Assembly: GCA_016191785.1 (NCBI GenBank)
Contig: JACPVJ010000049.1
Coordinates: 1-64,000, forward strand
From: Myxococcales bacterium
GTDB taxonomy: Bacteria > Myxococcota_A > Polyangia > Polyangiales > Polyangiaceae
Length of the DNA: 64,000 bases
Reading direction: 5' to 3'
The position numbers and the translations under genes were made by a program. Below the pieces are notes generated by a model. That model was given only the letters and a program-made list of their open reading frames with translations. It was not told where the DNA came from and ran no database searches. This document shows positions 31,486-45,430 of this stretch, piece by piece. Each line of letters opens with the position of its first letter. The first letter of the stretch is position 1.

Positions 31486-32721
31486 ATGTCCGCCGCCGTC
31501 CTGTGCATCGGCACCGAGCTCACGCGCGGTGAGATCGTCAACACCAACGCCTCGTGGTTGGCCGAGATGCTGACCGACCGGGGGGGCGAGGTCGGCGCGA
31601 TCGAGGCCATTGCGGACGATCGCGCGCTGATCGTCGAAACCCTGCACCGGCTCTCGGCGCGGCACCTGGTGATCGTCTGCACGGGCGGGCTCGGGCCGAC
31701 CACCGACGACATCACGAGCGAGTGCGTCGCCCAGGTGCTCGGCGTGCCCCTGCGGCGCGACGACGCGTCGCTCGACGCGATCCGCGCGCGGATGGAGAAG
31801 TTCGGCCGGGTGATGGCCGACTCTAACCAGAAGCAGGCGGACTTCCCCGAGGGCGCGCGGGTCCTTCAGAATCGCAAGGGGACGGCGCCGGGCTTTCAGG
31901 TCGGGCTAGGACACGCGCAGGCGTTCTTCATGCCGGGTGTTCCGCGCGAGATGAAGACCATGTTCGTCGAGCAGGTGGCGCCGGCGCTCGCGCCGTTCGT
32001 GCAAGGGCAGATGTTCCAGGTGCGGCTCAAGACCTTCGGCATGACCGAATCGGCGGTGAACGATCGGCTCGCCGGCATCGAGGCCGCCCACGCGGTGACG
32101 CTGGCGTACCGCGCGCACTTTCCCGAGATCGAGGTGAAGGTGCTGGCGCGCGGCGACGGCTGTCGCGAGCGGGCGCGCGCCGCGGCAGACGCAGTGATCG
32201 ACCGCCTGGGACCCGACGTGGTCTACGGCGAAGGGGACGTGACCTTCGCCGAGCAACTGGGCAAGCTACTGGTCGAGCGGAAGCTCACGCTGGCGGTGGC
32301 CGAGTCGTGCACCGGCGGCGGCGTGGGGCGACTGCTCACCGAGCGGAGTGGGTCGAGCGACTTCTTCCTGGGCGGGGTGATCAGCTACGCCAACCGCGTG
32401 AAAGAGCAGCTGGTCGGCGTCCCGGCGGCGCTGCTCGCCGAGCACGGCGCGGTGAGCGCGCCGGTCGCCCGCGCCATGGCCGAGGGGGCTCTGCGTGTGC
32501 TCGGCGCCGACGTGGCGCTGGCGCTCACCGGCGTCGCCGGCCCCACCGGCGGCACCCCGGACAAACCCGTGGGCCTGGTGCACTTCGCGGTCGCGTCCCG
32601 CGCCGGCACGAGCGATCGCCAGATGGTGTTCCCGGGAACGCGCACGCAGGTGCGAGACCTGGCGGCCTTCGCCGGGCTCTCACTGGTCCGCAAGGTCGTA
32701 CTGCACGGCCACGACGCATGA
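31486..32721 (+). CDS. cinA: CinA-family nicotinamide mononucleotide deamidase
   Basis: 411 residues from the ATG at 31486; the conserved start AAVLCIGTELTRGEIVNTN follows directly. The N-terminal MoaB/MogA-like domain has CTGGLGPTTDD and FMPGVPREMKTMF. The C-terminal CinA amidase domain has VAESCTGGGVGRLLT, ISYANRVKEQLVGV and ALTGVAGPTGGTPDKPVG. Family members deamidate NMN in pyridine-nucleotide recycling; the name comes from competence induction in Gram-positives. It overlaps thpR by 4 bp (ATGA). Confidence 0.94.
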   Translation: MSAAVLCIGTELTRGEIVNTNASWLAEMLTDRGGEVGAIEAIADDRALIVETLHRLSARHLVIVCTGGLGPTTDDITSECVAQVLGVPLRRDDASLDAIRARMEKFGRVMADSNQKQADFPEGARVLQNRKGTAPGFQVGLGHAQAFFMPGVPREMKTMFVEQVAPALAPFVQGQMFQVRLKTFGMTESAVNDRLAGIEAAHAVTLAYRAHFPEIEVKVLARGDGCRERARAAADAVIDRLGPDVVYGEGDVTFAEQLGKLLVERKLTLAVAESCTGGGVGRLLTERSGSSDFFLGGVISYANRVKEQLVGVPAALLAEHGAVSAPVARAMAEGALRVLGADVALALTGVAGPTGGTPDKPVGLVHFAVASRAGTSDRQMVFPGTRTQVRDLAAFAGLSLVRKVVLHGHDA

Positions 32722-33275
32722 ACCGCGTGTTCTTCGCGCTGCCGCTGCCCGGGAGCGTGCTGCCGGTGCTCGAGCGCGCCCAGCACAGCGTGCGCGCCAC
32801 CGCGGAGCGTCTCACGCCCCGGTGGACGCGACCGGAGCAGATGCACGTCACGCTGAAGTTCGTGGGCGACCAGCCCGACGACGCGCTGCCGCGGTTCGCG
32901 GAGCTGCTTCGCGTCGCGGCCGCGCGGGCGGAGCCGTTCACGGCCACCCTGGCCCGGGTCGACGCCTTTGGTGGGCGGCGCGCCCGGGTGCTGGTGGCCG
33001 AGCTCGACACGGCGTCGCCAGTGCTCGCCAGGCTGGCCGCCGGGCTCGAGGCCGGATCGTGCGAGCTGGGCGTCCCGGGCGAGGCGCGGCCGTTTCGCGT
33101 CCACGTGACCCTGGCTCGCTTCAAACACCCGGGCGACGCCCGCGCCGTGATCGCCGCCGCGGACCTCGAACCCGTCGAGGTCGCCTTTCGCGAAGCGTGC
33201 CTGCTGCGCTCGGAGCTGCCCCCGACCGGCAGCCGCTATGCCGTGCTCGATCGCTGCCCGCTCGGACGCGGCTGA
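32718..33275 (+). CDS. thpR: RNA 2',3'-cyclic phosphodiesterase (ThpR/LigT)
   Basis: 185 residues, the family length. Both catalytic HxTx motifs are present (HVTLKFVG and HVTLARF) in the two symmetrical lobes, with RVFFALPLP at the N-terminus. The 2H phosphoesterase opens 2',3'-cyclic RNA ends. cinA-thpR adjacency (often with recA) is common in bacteria; recA is not seen here. It ends one base before the converging lipoprotein gene. Confidence 0.93.
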   Translation: MNRVFFALPLPGSVLPVLERAQHSVRATAERLTPRWTRPEQMHVTLKFVGDQPDDALPRFAELLRVAAARAEPFTATLARVDAFGGRRARVLVAELDTASPVLARLAAGLEAGSCELGVPGEARPFRVHVTLARFKHPGDARAVIAAADLEPVEVAFREACLLRSELPPTGSRYAVLDRCPLGRG

Positions 33276-33276
33276 C

Positions 33277-33924
33277 TCACTGCTCGGGGGGCGGGGCGCC
33301 GGAACAGAGCTCGCTCGGCACGTCGCAGTTGGCGATCAGGCACGGGACGATGCTGCCGCATCCGCTGCTCGAGAGACAAGCCAAGCACGCCGGGCTCTGG
33401 CTGCTCGCGGTCTGGCAGCCCTCCATGCAGCTGCTGAAGGTCATGCCGGTGCAGCACTCGGTGATGGTGCCGCAGGCCGAGTTGCAGTCGACGCCCGAGC
33501 TGCCGCCGCTGCCGGTGCCGCCCCCGCTGCCGGTGCCGCCGCCGCTACCGGTGCTGATGGCGCCGCACGCGCCGGTGCTGCACGAGCCGGTGAACTGGCA
33601 CGCGCCGACGCTGGGATCGTTGCACGACCCGCTCGCCGTCTTGTTGCCCACGTTGGCCGTGCACTTGATTGCCCCGGTGCCGAAGCTGATCGACGACCCG
33701 CTGACCGTGCCGGTGTAGGTGTCGCCGCTGGGCGAACAGGCCAGGGTGATGTTGCAGCCGTTCTGGGTCACGGTGCAGGCGTTGTCCGCGCAGTTTCCGC
33801 TCAGCGTCCAGCTGCCCGAGACGTCGGAGCAACTGCCGCTGCCGCCGCCGCTGGAACCGGAGCTACACGCAACCACCAGCGAGAAGACCGACAGGACCGC
33901 GAGCGCGCTCTTGACCAGGCTCAT
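33277..33924 (-). CDS. Cys-rich lipoprotein with Gly/Ser linker
   Basis: 215 residues. Lipobox LVVACSSG (Cys near 20). An N-terminal domain of about 100 residues with paired cysteines follows (SGSWTLSGNCADNACTVTQNG), then a TGSGGG-repeat linker and a C-terminal domain with about twelve cysteines (CNSACGTITECC, CMEGCQ, CLACLSSSGC). The C-terminal Cys pattern resembles repeats in other myxobacterial surface lipoproteins. TAAAAG ends 7 nt upstream of the ATG. No function can be assigned. Confidence 0.78.
   Translation of the reverse strand: MSLVKSALAVLSVFSLVVACSSGSSGGGSGSCSDVSGSWTLSGNCADNACTVTQNGCNITLACSPSGDTYTGTVSGSSISFGTGAIKCTANVGNKTASGSCNDPSVGACQFTGSCSTGACGAISTGSGGGTGSGGGTGSGGSSGVDCNSACGTITECCTGMTFSSCMEGCQTASSQSPACLACLSSSGCGSIVPCLIANCDVPSELCSGAPPPEQ
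33499..33553. repeat. Tandem repeat encoding GSGGGT linker
   Basis: About three imperfect units of CCGCTGCCGGTGCCGCC in the middle of the lipoprotein gene encode the GTGSGG linker. Confidence 0.65.
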
Positions 33925-33958
33925 GGCCGAGCTTTTACCACGCCCGAGCGGGCGACGC

Positions 33959-36604
<2,646 letters not shown>

Positions 36605-36681
36605 GACAACACCTCTGCCGCATCCCCCGAGGCCGGGGGCCTTCGGCGCCTTGGAACCGCCCCGCGGCCGGTCTGGCACGA

Positions 36682-36696
36682 AGCTTGGCCCAAGCT
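36682..36696. promoter_or_regulatory. 15-bp inverted repeat upstream of clpB
   Basis: AGCTTGG-C-CCAAGCT is a perfect dyad with 7-bp arms about 80 nt before the clpB start, in the 142-bp region shared with the divergent small gene. It is a candidate operator; it does not resemble CIRCE. Confidence 0.4.
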
Positions 36697-36734
36697 AAGG
36701 CGGGATATTTGGGGATCAAGGGGCCAACAGCTGT

Positions 36735-36740
36735 CATAAT
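36735..36740 (+). promoter_or_regulatory. -10-like hexamer before nucleotidyltransferase pair
   Basis: CATAAT ends 6 nt upstream of the GTG at 36747, with no ribosome-binding site between, fitting a leaderless start. Confidence 0.45.
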
Positions 36741-36746
36741 CCCGGG

Positions 36747-36995
36747 GTGACTCAGCGCGACCCCGGTTCAGACGCTCGGGCGGAGCGGCGCCGACGAACC
36801 TGGACCTTCGGTGTCGCGCGGGGTGCCGCCGAAATGGACGAGGCAGACTTGGAGTTCTGGCTCTCAGCAACACCGGGCGAGCGCATCCGCGGCGTCACGG
36901 AGCTGATCCAAGAAATGCTCGTGATGGAAGGCGACGATGGACCTCCCCCCCGACTTCAGAGATCTGTTTTCGGAGCTCGAGCGCGAGGCAGTTGA
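36747..36995 (+). CDS. Small protein paired with a nucleotidyltransferase (antitoxin-like)
   Basis: 82 residues, GTG start. The central segment DEADLEFWLSATPGERIRGVTELIQEML and the C-terminal LQRSVFG resemble the short partner ORFs that commonly precede minimal nucleotidyltransferases in Myxococcota and other phyla. The last 59 bp overlap the next gene in another frame, implying coupled translation. It is probably a small helical regulator or antitoxin; this is inferred from arrangement and a remembered motif only. Confidence 0.62.
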   Translation: MTQRDPGSDARAERRRRTWTFGVARGAAEMDEADLEFWLSATPGERIRGVTELIQEMLVMEGDDGPPPRLQRSVFGARARGS

Positions 36996-37398
36996 GTACG
37001 TTCTGGTCGGGGGCTGGGCCGTAGCCTTTCATGGCCGCCCTCGCGCAACCAAGGACATCGACTTCGTGCTGCGCGGCACCCCCGAGAACCTCGAGCGCGC
37101 CGCGCGCGCCCTGGCCAGGTTCGGCGCGCCGCCGTCGCTGTGCGCCGCGGTCCGGACGATGACGGACAGCGACGTCATCTTCATGGGGCAGCCGCCCCTC
37201 CGCGTCGACTTCCTGTGCTCCGTCTCCGGCGTGACGACGGCGGAGCTGTTCACGAACGCCGAGCTTGCGGAGCTGGATGGAATGGCGCTGCGAGTCGCGA
37301 GCCTGGGCGATCTGATCGCCAACAAACGCAGCGTGGGCCGACCGCAAGATCTGATCGACGCCGCGTTTCTCGAGCGCGTTCGAGCCCGCCGCAAATAG
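36937..37398 (+). CDS. Nucleotidyltransferase, AbiEii/DUF6036-like
   Basis: 153 residues. The pol-beta-type nucleotidyltransferase motif is clear: VLVGGWAVAFHG followed by RATKDIDFVL with the catalytic D-x-D. The C-terminal half (LRVASLGDLIANKRSVGRPQDLIDAAFLERV) matches the K-x-x-x-G-R-x-K/Q-D-L signature of AbiEii toxin-like proteins. With the overlapping small gene upstream it forms a two-gene module of toxin-antitoxin or phage-defence type. No activity can be proven from sequence. Confidence 0.82.
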   Translation: MDLPPDFRDLFSELEREAVEYVLVGGWAVAFHGRPRATKDIDFVLRGTPENLERAARALARFGAPPSLCAAVRTMTDSDVIFMGQPPLRVDFLCSVSGVTTAELFTNAELAELDGMALRVASLGDLIANKRSVGRPQDLIDAAFLERVRARRK

Positions 37399-37401
37399 CA
37401 A

Positions 37402-37433
37402 AAGAGCCGCGAGGCTGGTGCCCCGCGGCTCTT
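37402..37433. terminator. Bidirectional terminator hairpin
   Basis: AAGAGCCGCG (37402-37411) and CGCGGCTCTT (37424-37433) form a perfect 10-bp stem with a 12-nt loop between the converging nucleotidyltransferase and lipoprotein genes. The A-rich 5' side and TT on the 3' side suit termination in both directions. Confidence 0.75.
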
Positions 37434-37457
37434 CCGCGCTTCAGAGAAGACCCTGAA

Positions 37458-38162
37458 TCAGTCGGCCTTCGCGTCGCTGGCGGCATCGCTGCCACCACCG
37501 TCGGTGCCACCATCGGTCTTCGGATCCGGGCAGCCGCCGTCGGGCGAGGTGCCGGGGGTGCAGGACGGAGCGCCCGCGTCGACGCCGAACGTCTTGTAGG
37601 GCAGGCAGCCGATGTTCGGGCCGTTGTACGGCGCCTTCGAGATGTCGATGTTGATGCCGCAGGTCTTGTCGGGCATGCAGCAGCCGTCGAGCCAGGCGGG
37701 CTTGCCCTGCAGATCCTTCACTTCTTTCTGGGGGCACGAGGTGCAGTCCACGTTGCCGGGCTGGTTCAGCTCGTAGCAATCCGCGGGGAGGTTGAGGAGC
37801 TTGCCGCTGGTCGCGGTGACATCCGCGCCGCACTTGTCCTTGGCGGCGCCGGCGCAGCAGGGGCTGACGTCGATCGCGCCCGCGACCTTCCAGCCGGTGC
37901 AGGTGTTGGTGCCGCAGGTGATGCTGCTGCCGCCGCCCGAGCCGCCCGCGCCGGACGAGCCGCCGCCGCCCGACGAGCCGCCGCTGCCGGACGAGCCGCC
38001 GCTGCCGGACGAGCCGCCGCCCGAGCCGCCGCTGCCGGACGAGCCGCCCTTGCCGCCGCCCGAGCCGCCGCCACCCTCGTCGTCGTCACCACAAGCGGCC
38101 GTGCCGAACGCCACCGCGGAAACCAGACCCAACCCAAGAATCAGCTTCAAAGAACCACGCAT
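37458..38162 (-). CDS. Ser/Gly-linker lipoprotein with Cys-rich domain
   Basis: 234 residues. Lipobox GTAACGDD (Cys near 24). An Asp-rich stretch and about 45 residues of GSSGSGG repeats follow. The globular domain has about 12 cysteines (CGTNTCTGW, SPCCAGAAKDKC, CTSCPQKEV, DGCCMPDKTCGI), and the tail is Asp/Gly-rich and acidic. The GCCMP-D-x-x-CG-I motif recurs in lipoproteins of Polyangiales as far as I recall. GAGGTG lies upstream of the ATG. It is probably exposed at the cell surface; function unknown. Confidence 0.78.
   Translation of the reverse strand: MRGSLKLILGLGLVSAVAFGTAACGDDDEGGGGSGGGKGGSSGSGGSGGGSSGSGGSSGSGGSSGGGGSSGAGGSGGGSSITCGTNTCTGWKVAGAIDVSPCCAGAAKDKCGADVTATSGKLLNLPADCYELNQPGNVDCTSCPQKEVKDLQGKPAWLDGCCMPDKTCGINIDISKAPYNGPNIGCLPYKTFGVDAGAPSCTPGTSPDGGCPDPKTDGGTDGGGSDAASDAKAD
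37930..38080. repeat. 18-bp tandem repeats encoding Ser/Gly stalk
   Basis: Units close to GACGAGCCGCCGCTGCCG recur several times, encoding GSSGSGG. It is a likely slippage-prone length-variable linker. Confidence 0.75.
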
Positions 38163-38189
38163 AATCGCACCTCGTTAGAATTCGGCCGC

Positions 38190-38218
38190 GGAATAAAGCA
38201 CAACTCGGCCGATGTGAA
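38190..38218 (-). promoter_or_regulatory. Candidate sigma-70 promoter of lipoprotein gene
   Basis: On the minus strand TTCACA (38213-38218), a 17-nt spacer and TATTCC (38190-38195) precede the ribosome-binding site and ATG at 38162. The -35 matches the consensus at five of six positions; the -10 is weak. Confidence 0.45.
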
Positions 38219-38308
38219 AAGGAATCATCCCCCCACCAGAAGTCGGGAGTCCGGGGTTTCTAGCACAGCTCGCCCTGCCAGGCCGGCAGCAACGCCGCTT
38301 GCCCGTGC

Positions 38309-42586
<4,278 letters not shown>

Positions 42587-42663
42587 CTAGCGGTGCGGGC
42601 GCGAGGGGCTCGCGATCGCTGGCGTTCGGGTGAGATCGGCGGGCGCCAAAAAGACCTGCCGTT

Positions 42664-42692
42664 CGTATACCTTTTGTGGGGGTGGGCGGCAA
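42664..42692 (-). promoter_or_regulatory. gyrB: Candidate gyrB promoter
   Basis: On the minus strand TTGCCG (42687-42692), a 17-nt spacer and TATACG (42664-42669) lie about 150 nt upstream of the TTG start. Both hexamers match consensus at four of six positions. It suggests gyrB can be transcribed apart from recF. Confidence 0.5.
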
Positions 42693-42705
42693 GGCGAAGG
42701 CCCGG

Positions 42706-42760
42706 GAAATCCCGCTGGATTTCGCGCCGAGAGCGACCGGAAAATCGTGCCGATTTTCGG
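42706..42760. terminator. Two consecutive hairpins between recF and gyrB
   Basis: GAAATCC/GGATTTC (42706-42712 and 42717-42723, 4-nt loop) and GAAAATCG/CGATTTTC (42740-42747 and 42751-42758, 3-nt loop, extended by a bulged CCG/CGG) lie between the recF stop and the gyrB promoter. They may terminate or attenuate transcription from recF, or be processing or protein-binding sites. Confidence 0.5.
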
Positions 42761-42787
42761 CCTCGCTCGGGCCCGGGCTCGGGCCCG

Positions 42788-43891
42788 TCAGTGGGCGCGC
42801 CGGACGACCCCGGCCGACACCGAGAAATCGGCGCGATCGCTGGGCGCGACCTCGGGCATCACGAACAGCTCGGGCCGAGGAGTGGTCACGAAGACCTGAC
42901 TTTGCACCTCACGCAAGAGCCCGAACACGGCCCCGAAGCGGTCGGCGTCGAGCTCGCTCGAGACGTCGTCCAAGAGCAGGATGGGATGCGCCCCGCGGGC
43001 CTCTCGGACGCAATCGAGCTCGGCCACCTTCAGGGCCAGCGACAGCACGCGCTGCTGGCCCTGAGAGGCGTGCCGGCGCGCGGAACGACCGTCGACCCAG
43101 AGCTCGAGCTCGTCGCGCTGTGGGCCGAAGCTGGCGCTGCCCCGCCGCACGTCGACCGGGCGCGCTTCAGCCAGGGCCTGCCGAAAGGCCTCGACGTCGG
43201 TGCTGCCCGCGCTGCGCAGCCGGACCTCCAGCGCGAGCCCCGGCGCCGCCATCCGCTCGAAGGCCGGCCCGAGTGCCTCGGCGATCCGGGCCGCCGTGCG
43301 CTGTCGGGTTCGGCAGAGCGCCGCGCCGTGCTCGGCCAGGAGCGCCTCGTAGGCGTCGAGCTCGGGGGCGCGGGGGCCGCGCTCGTCGAGGGCGCGGTGC
43401 CGCTCGCGCAACGCCGTCTGGTAGCGCGAACGATGGTCGGCGCTGATCGGCTCGAGGAACAGCGCCACGCGATCGAGCAGCGTGCGGCGCCCCTGGGCGG
43501 GACCGCTGGCGAGCAGCAGATCGCCCGGGTGGAACACCACCACCGGGGTCTTGACCGCCCACGCCGAGAGCTTCACGACGCGCTTGCCGTCGGCCGCGAA
43601 GGTCCGAGCCTTGGGCCCGATCGTAGCGCGCTGCTCGCGGCGGAGCCCACCCTCGGCGATCCGCGCGGCGATCTGGGCGACCTCGGCGCCGGTCTGGATC
43701 ACCTCTGCGTTCTTGTCGGCGCGGAAGCTCTTGCTGGTGCACAGCACGTACAGCGCTTCGAGCAAGCTGGTCTTGCCGTGACCGTTGTCGCCCGAGACGA
43801 CGTTGAGCCGCGGCGCGGGGTCGAGCTCGGCAGCGCTGATGTTGCGGAAGGCGCGGATCGCGATCCGCTCGAAGACGAGCTCGGCGGTCAC
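42788..43891 (-). CDS. recF: RecF recombination mediator ATPase
   Basis: 367 residues, typical length. SMC-like ATPase features: Walker A GDNGHGKTSLLEALY (about 34-41), a mid-protein charged helical region, ABC-type signature ASQGQQRVLSLALKVAEL, Walker B ILLLDDVSSELDADR and the D-loop/H region VFVTTPRPELF. RecF loads RecA at gaps with RecO/RecR. It starts 13 bp after the dnaN stop, in the conserved dnaN-recF-gyrB order. Confidence 0.95.
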   Translation of the reverse strand: MTAELVFERIAIRAFRNISAAELDPAPRLNVVSGDNGHGKTSLLEALYVLCTSKSFRADKNAEVIQTGAEVAQIAARIAEGGLRREQRATIGPKARTFAADGKRVVKLSAWAVKTPVVVFHPGDLLLASGPAQGRRTLLDRVALFLEPISADHRSRYQTALRERHRALDERGPRAPELDAYEALLAEHGAALCRTRQRTAARIAEALGPAFERMAAPGLALEVRLRSAGSTDVEAFRQALAEARPVDVRRGSASFGPQRDELELWVDGRSARRHASQGQQRVLSLALKVAELDCVREARGAHPILLLDDVSSELDADRFGAVFGLLREVQSQVFVTTPRPELFVMPEVAPSDRADFSVSAGVVRRAH

Positions 43892-43904
43892 GGGCGCGTG
43901 CCGA

Positions 43905-45059
43905 CTAGATTCGCATCGGCATGATCACGGCGAGGTAGTTCGCCTTGGTGCTCTCGCTGGCGGGCTTGACCACCGCCGGGTCGAGCTCGCCGCTGATCCC
44001 GAGGATCACCTCGTCGTCGTCGACCGCGCCGAGCACGTCCAGGAAGTACCGGGCGTTGAAGCCGATGGTCATCGGCCCGCCGTCGTAGTCGATCGGGATC
44101 TCGTCGAAGCCCTCGCCGCTCTCGGGGCTCTCGCTCTCGAGGCGCACCTTGCCGCCATCGAGGGTGAGCTTCACGCCGCCGGTGCGATCGCTGGCCGCCA
44201 GGTGCACGGCCTTGAGCGAGTCCATGAACGGCAGGCGCGGCACGCGCACGGCCTTCTCGGTCGAGTCGGGGATGACCTGGGAGTACGGGGGAAACTGGGC
44301 GTCGACCAGCTTCACGCTGAAGCGAAAGCCGGCGAGCTGGAAGAACGCGTTCGGCCCGCTCTGCCCCAGCTTGATGGTGCTGGCGTCGGCGGCGTCTTCG
44401 GCCTTGCCCATCTCGGCCTTGGCCTCGTCGCACAGCCGCTTGAGCTCGAGCACGCCCTTGAGCGGGATCAGCATCGACGCCGAGGCCTGCTTGCCAGGCA
44501 CCTGAATCTCCATCTTGCTCAGGCGGTGGCCGTCGGTGGACACCATGCGCACGCGATCGCCCTCCCACTCGAACAGCGCGCTGTTCAGGTGCAGGCGAGT
44601 CTCGTCGGTGGACACCGAGAACTGCGTCGCGGCGATCAGCTGCGAGAGCGCGTCCACGTCGAGGGACAAGAGCTGGGTGCTGTCCTCGAGCTGAGGCAGC
44701 GCAGGGAACTCTTCGCCCGGGATACCGTGGACCGTGTAGCGGCGCGCCGCGCCGACGGAGCGGATGGTGGTCGCGGAACCGTCCGTGGTGGTGATCGAGA
44801 TCTGCCCCTCGGGCATCATCTTCACGCGCTCGAAGAGATCGCGCGCACCGACCGCGATGGACCCGCCCTTGTCGACGCGGGCTTTGATGGTGCCGCTGAC
44901 GGCCAGGTAGAGATCCGTGGCCGCCAGTCGCAGCTGGTCGGGCCCCGAGACTTCCATCAGCACGTTGCCGAGGACCGGCATGGTGCTCTTCTTGTCCGCA
45001 ACGCCCTGACAGCGCCCGAGGACGCGCAGGAGATCTTTTTTGCTCACCACGACCTGCAT
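43905..45059 (-). CDS. dnaN: DNA polymerase III beta sliding clamp
   Basis: 384 residues with the three repeated clamp folds. Typical segments: MPVLGNVLMEV, LRLAATDLYLAV, FSVSTDETRLHLNSALFEW, VSTDGHRLSKMEI, GFNARYFLDVLGAV and the C-terminal ANYLAVIMPMRI (P-M-R at the end). It confers processivity on Pol III. dnaA is not adjacent; the region upstream instead resembles an origin. TAGGAC lies 9 nt upstream of the ATG. First gene of dnaN-recF. Confidence 0.96.
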   Translation of the reverse strand: MQVVVSKKDLLRVLGRCQGVADKKSTMPVLGNVLMEVSGPDQLRLAATDLYLAVSGTIKARVDKGGSIAVGARDLFERVKMMPEGQISITTTDGSATTIRSVGAARRYTVHGIPGEEFPALPQLEDSTQLLSLDVDALSQLIAATQFSVSTDETRLHLNSALFEWEGDRVRMVSTDGHRLSKMEIQVPGKQASASMLIPLKGVLELKRLCDEAKAEMGKAEDAADASTIKLGQSGPNAFFQLAGFRFSVKLVDAQFPPYSQVIPDSTEKAVRVPRLPFMDSLKAVHLAASDRTGGVKLTLDGGKVRLESESPESGEGFDEIPIDYDGGPMTIGFNARYFLDVLGAVDDDEVILGISGELDPAVVKPASESTKANYLAVIMPMRI

Positions 45060-45137
45060 GGTCGGGCCGTCCTAGCTGCGTCCGTCCCTGGGCGCTAGGC
45101 GAGACGACCGAGAACCCGAGGGTTTTCTCTGCCCAGG

Positions 45138-45146
45138 TTTTCCACA
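45138..45146 (+). promoter_or_regulatory. DnaA box
   Basis: TTTTCCACA matches the relaxed consensus TTWTNCACA at all positions; the flanks GG and GGG are shared with the inverted copy near 45405. Confidence 0.6.
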
Positions 45147-45404
45147 GGGCGTGGGGCGGCCTGTCTCAGCTGCTTCTTCTCTCTCTCTTAAAGAAATAGA
45201 TTTGAGAAGTAGCCTTGGTAGAGCCTGTGGGAACTGGGGACAACCCTGCAAGGCACTGAAATACCAAAACAAATTTGGCTGGCTCCCTGGGGAAGCATGG
45301 ATGCAGGGGGATGTAGGACCGTGTGGAGCGTTGGGGGACGAGGGCAGATACCCAGCCTTCCCCCGGAACTCTTCCGCAGGGTTTTCCGGAGGTTCTCCCC
45401 ACCC

Positions 45405-45413
45405 TGTGGAAAC
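45405..45413 (-). promoter_or_regulatory. Near-consensus DnaA box, inverted
   Basis: The minus strand reads GTTTCCACA, one mismatch from consensus at position 1, within CCCTGTGGAAACC, an inverted near-copy of the box at 45138. Confidence 0.5.
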
Positions 45414-45430
45414 CGGTGCATCCAGCCGTT

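Larger units (their letters stand above)
45060..45430. other. Candidate chromosomal replication origin (oriC)
   Basis: 371 bp without a gene, upstream of dnaN. It contains one DnaA box fitting TTWTNCACA exactly (TTTTCCACA, 45138-45146), an inverted near-copy (GTTTCCACA on the minus strand, 45405-45413), and weaker candidates at 45226-45234 and 45236-45244. AT-rich tracts at about 45171-45212 and 45256-45283 stand out strongly from the GC-rich surroundings and could be the unwinding element. Location next to dnaN-recF-gyrB supports an origin; function is inferred. Confidence 0.65.

Noticed and set aside
36605..36746. CIRCE or sigma-32 promoter before clpB
   Set aside because: No TTAGCACTC-N9-GAGTGCTAA was found, and CTTGA-like sequences have wrong spacing to any CCCC-AT element.
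37930..38080. CRISPR-like or mobile repeats in the GC-rich repeat tracts (also 18100-18310 and 33499-33553)
   Set aside because: They are short in-frame coding repeats for Gly/Ser linkers, without spacers.
38270..38305. Sequence resembling part of an SRP RNA (GCCAGGCCGGCAGCAACG)
   Set aside because: It lacks the GGAA tetraloop and pairing ends; the real ffs is at 56.5 kb. At most it is a weak hairpin after gyrB.
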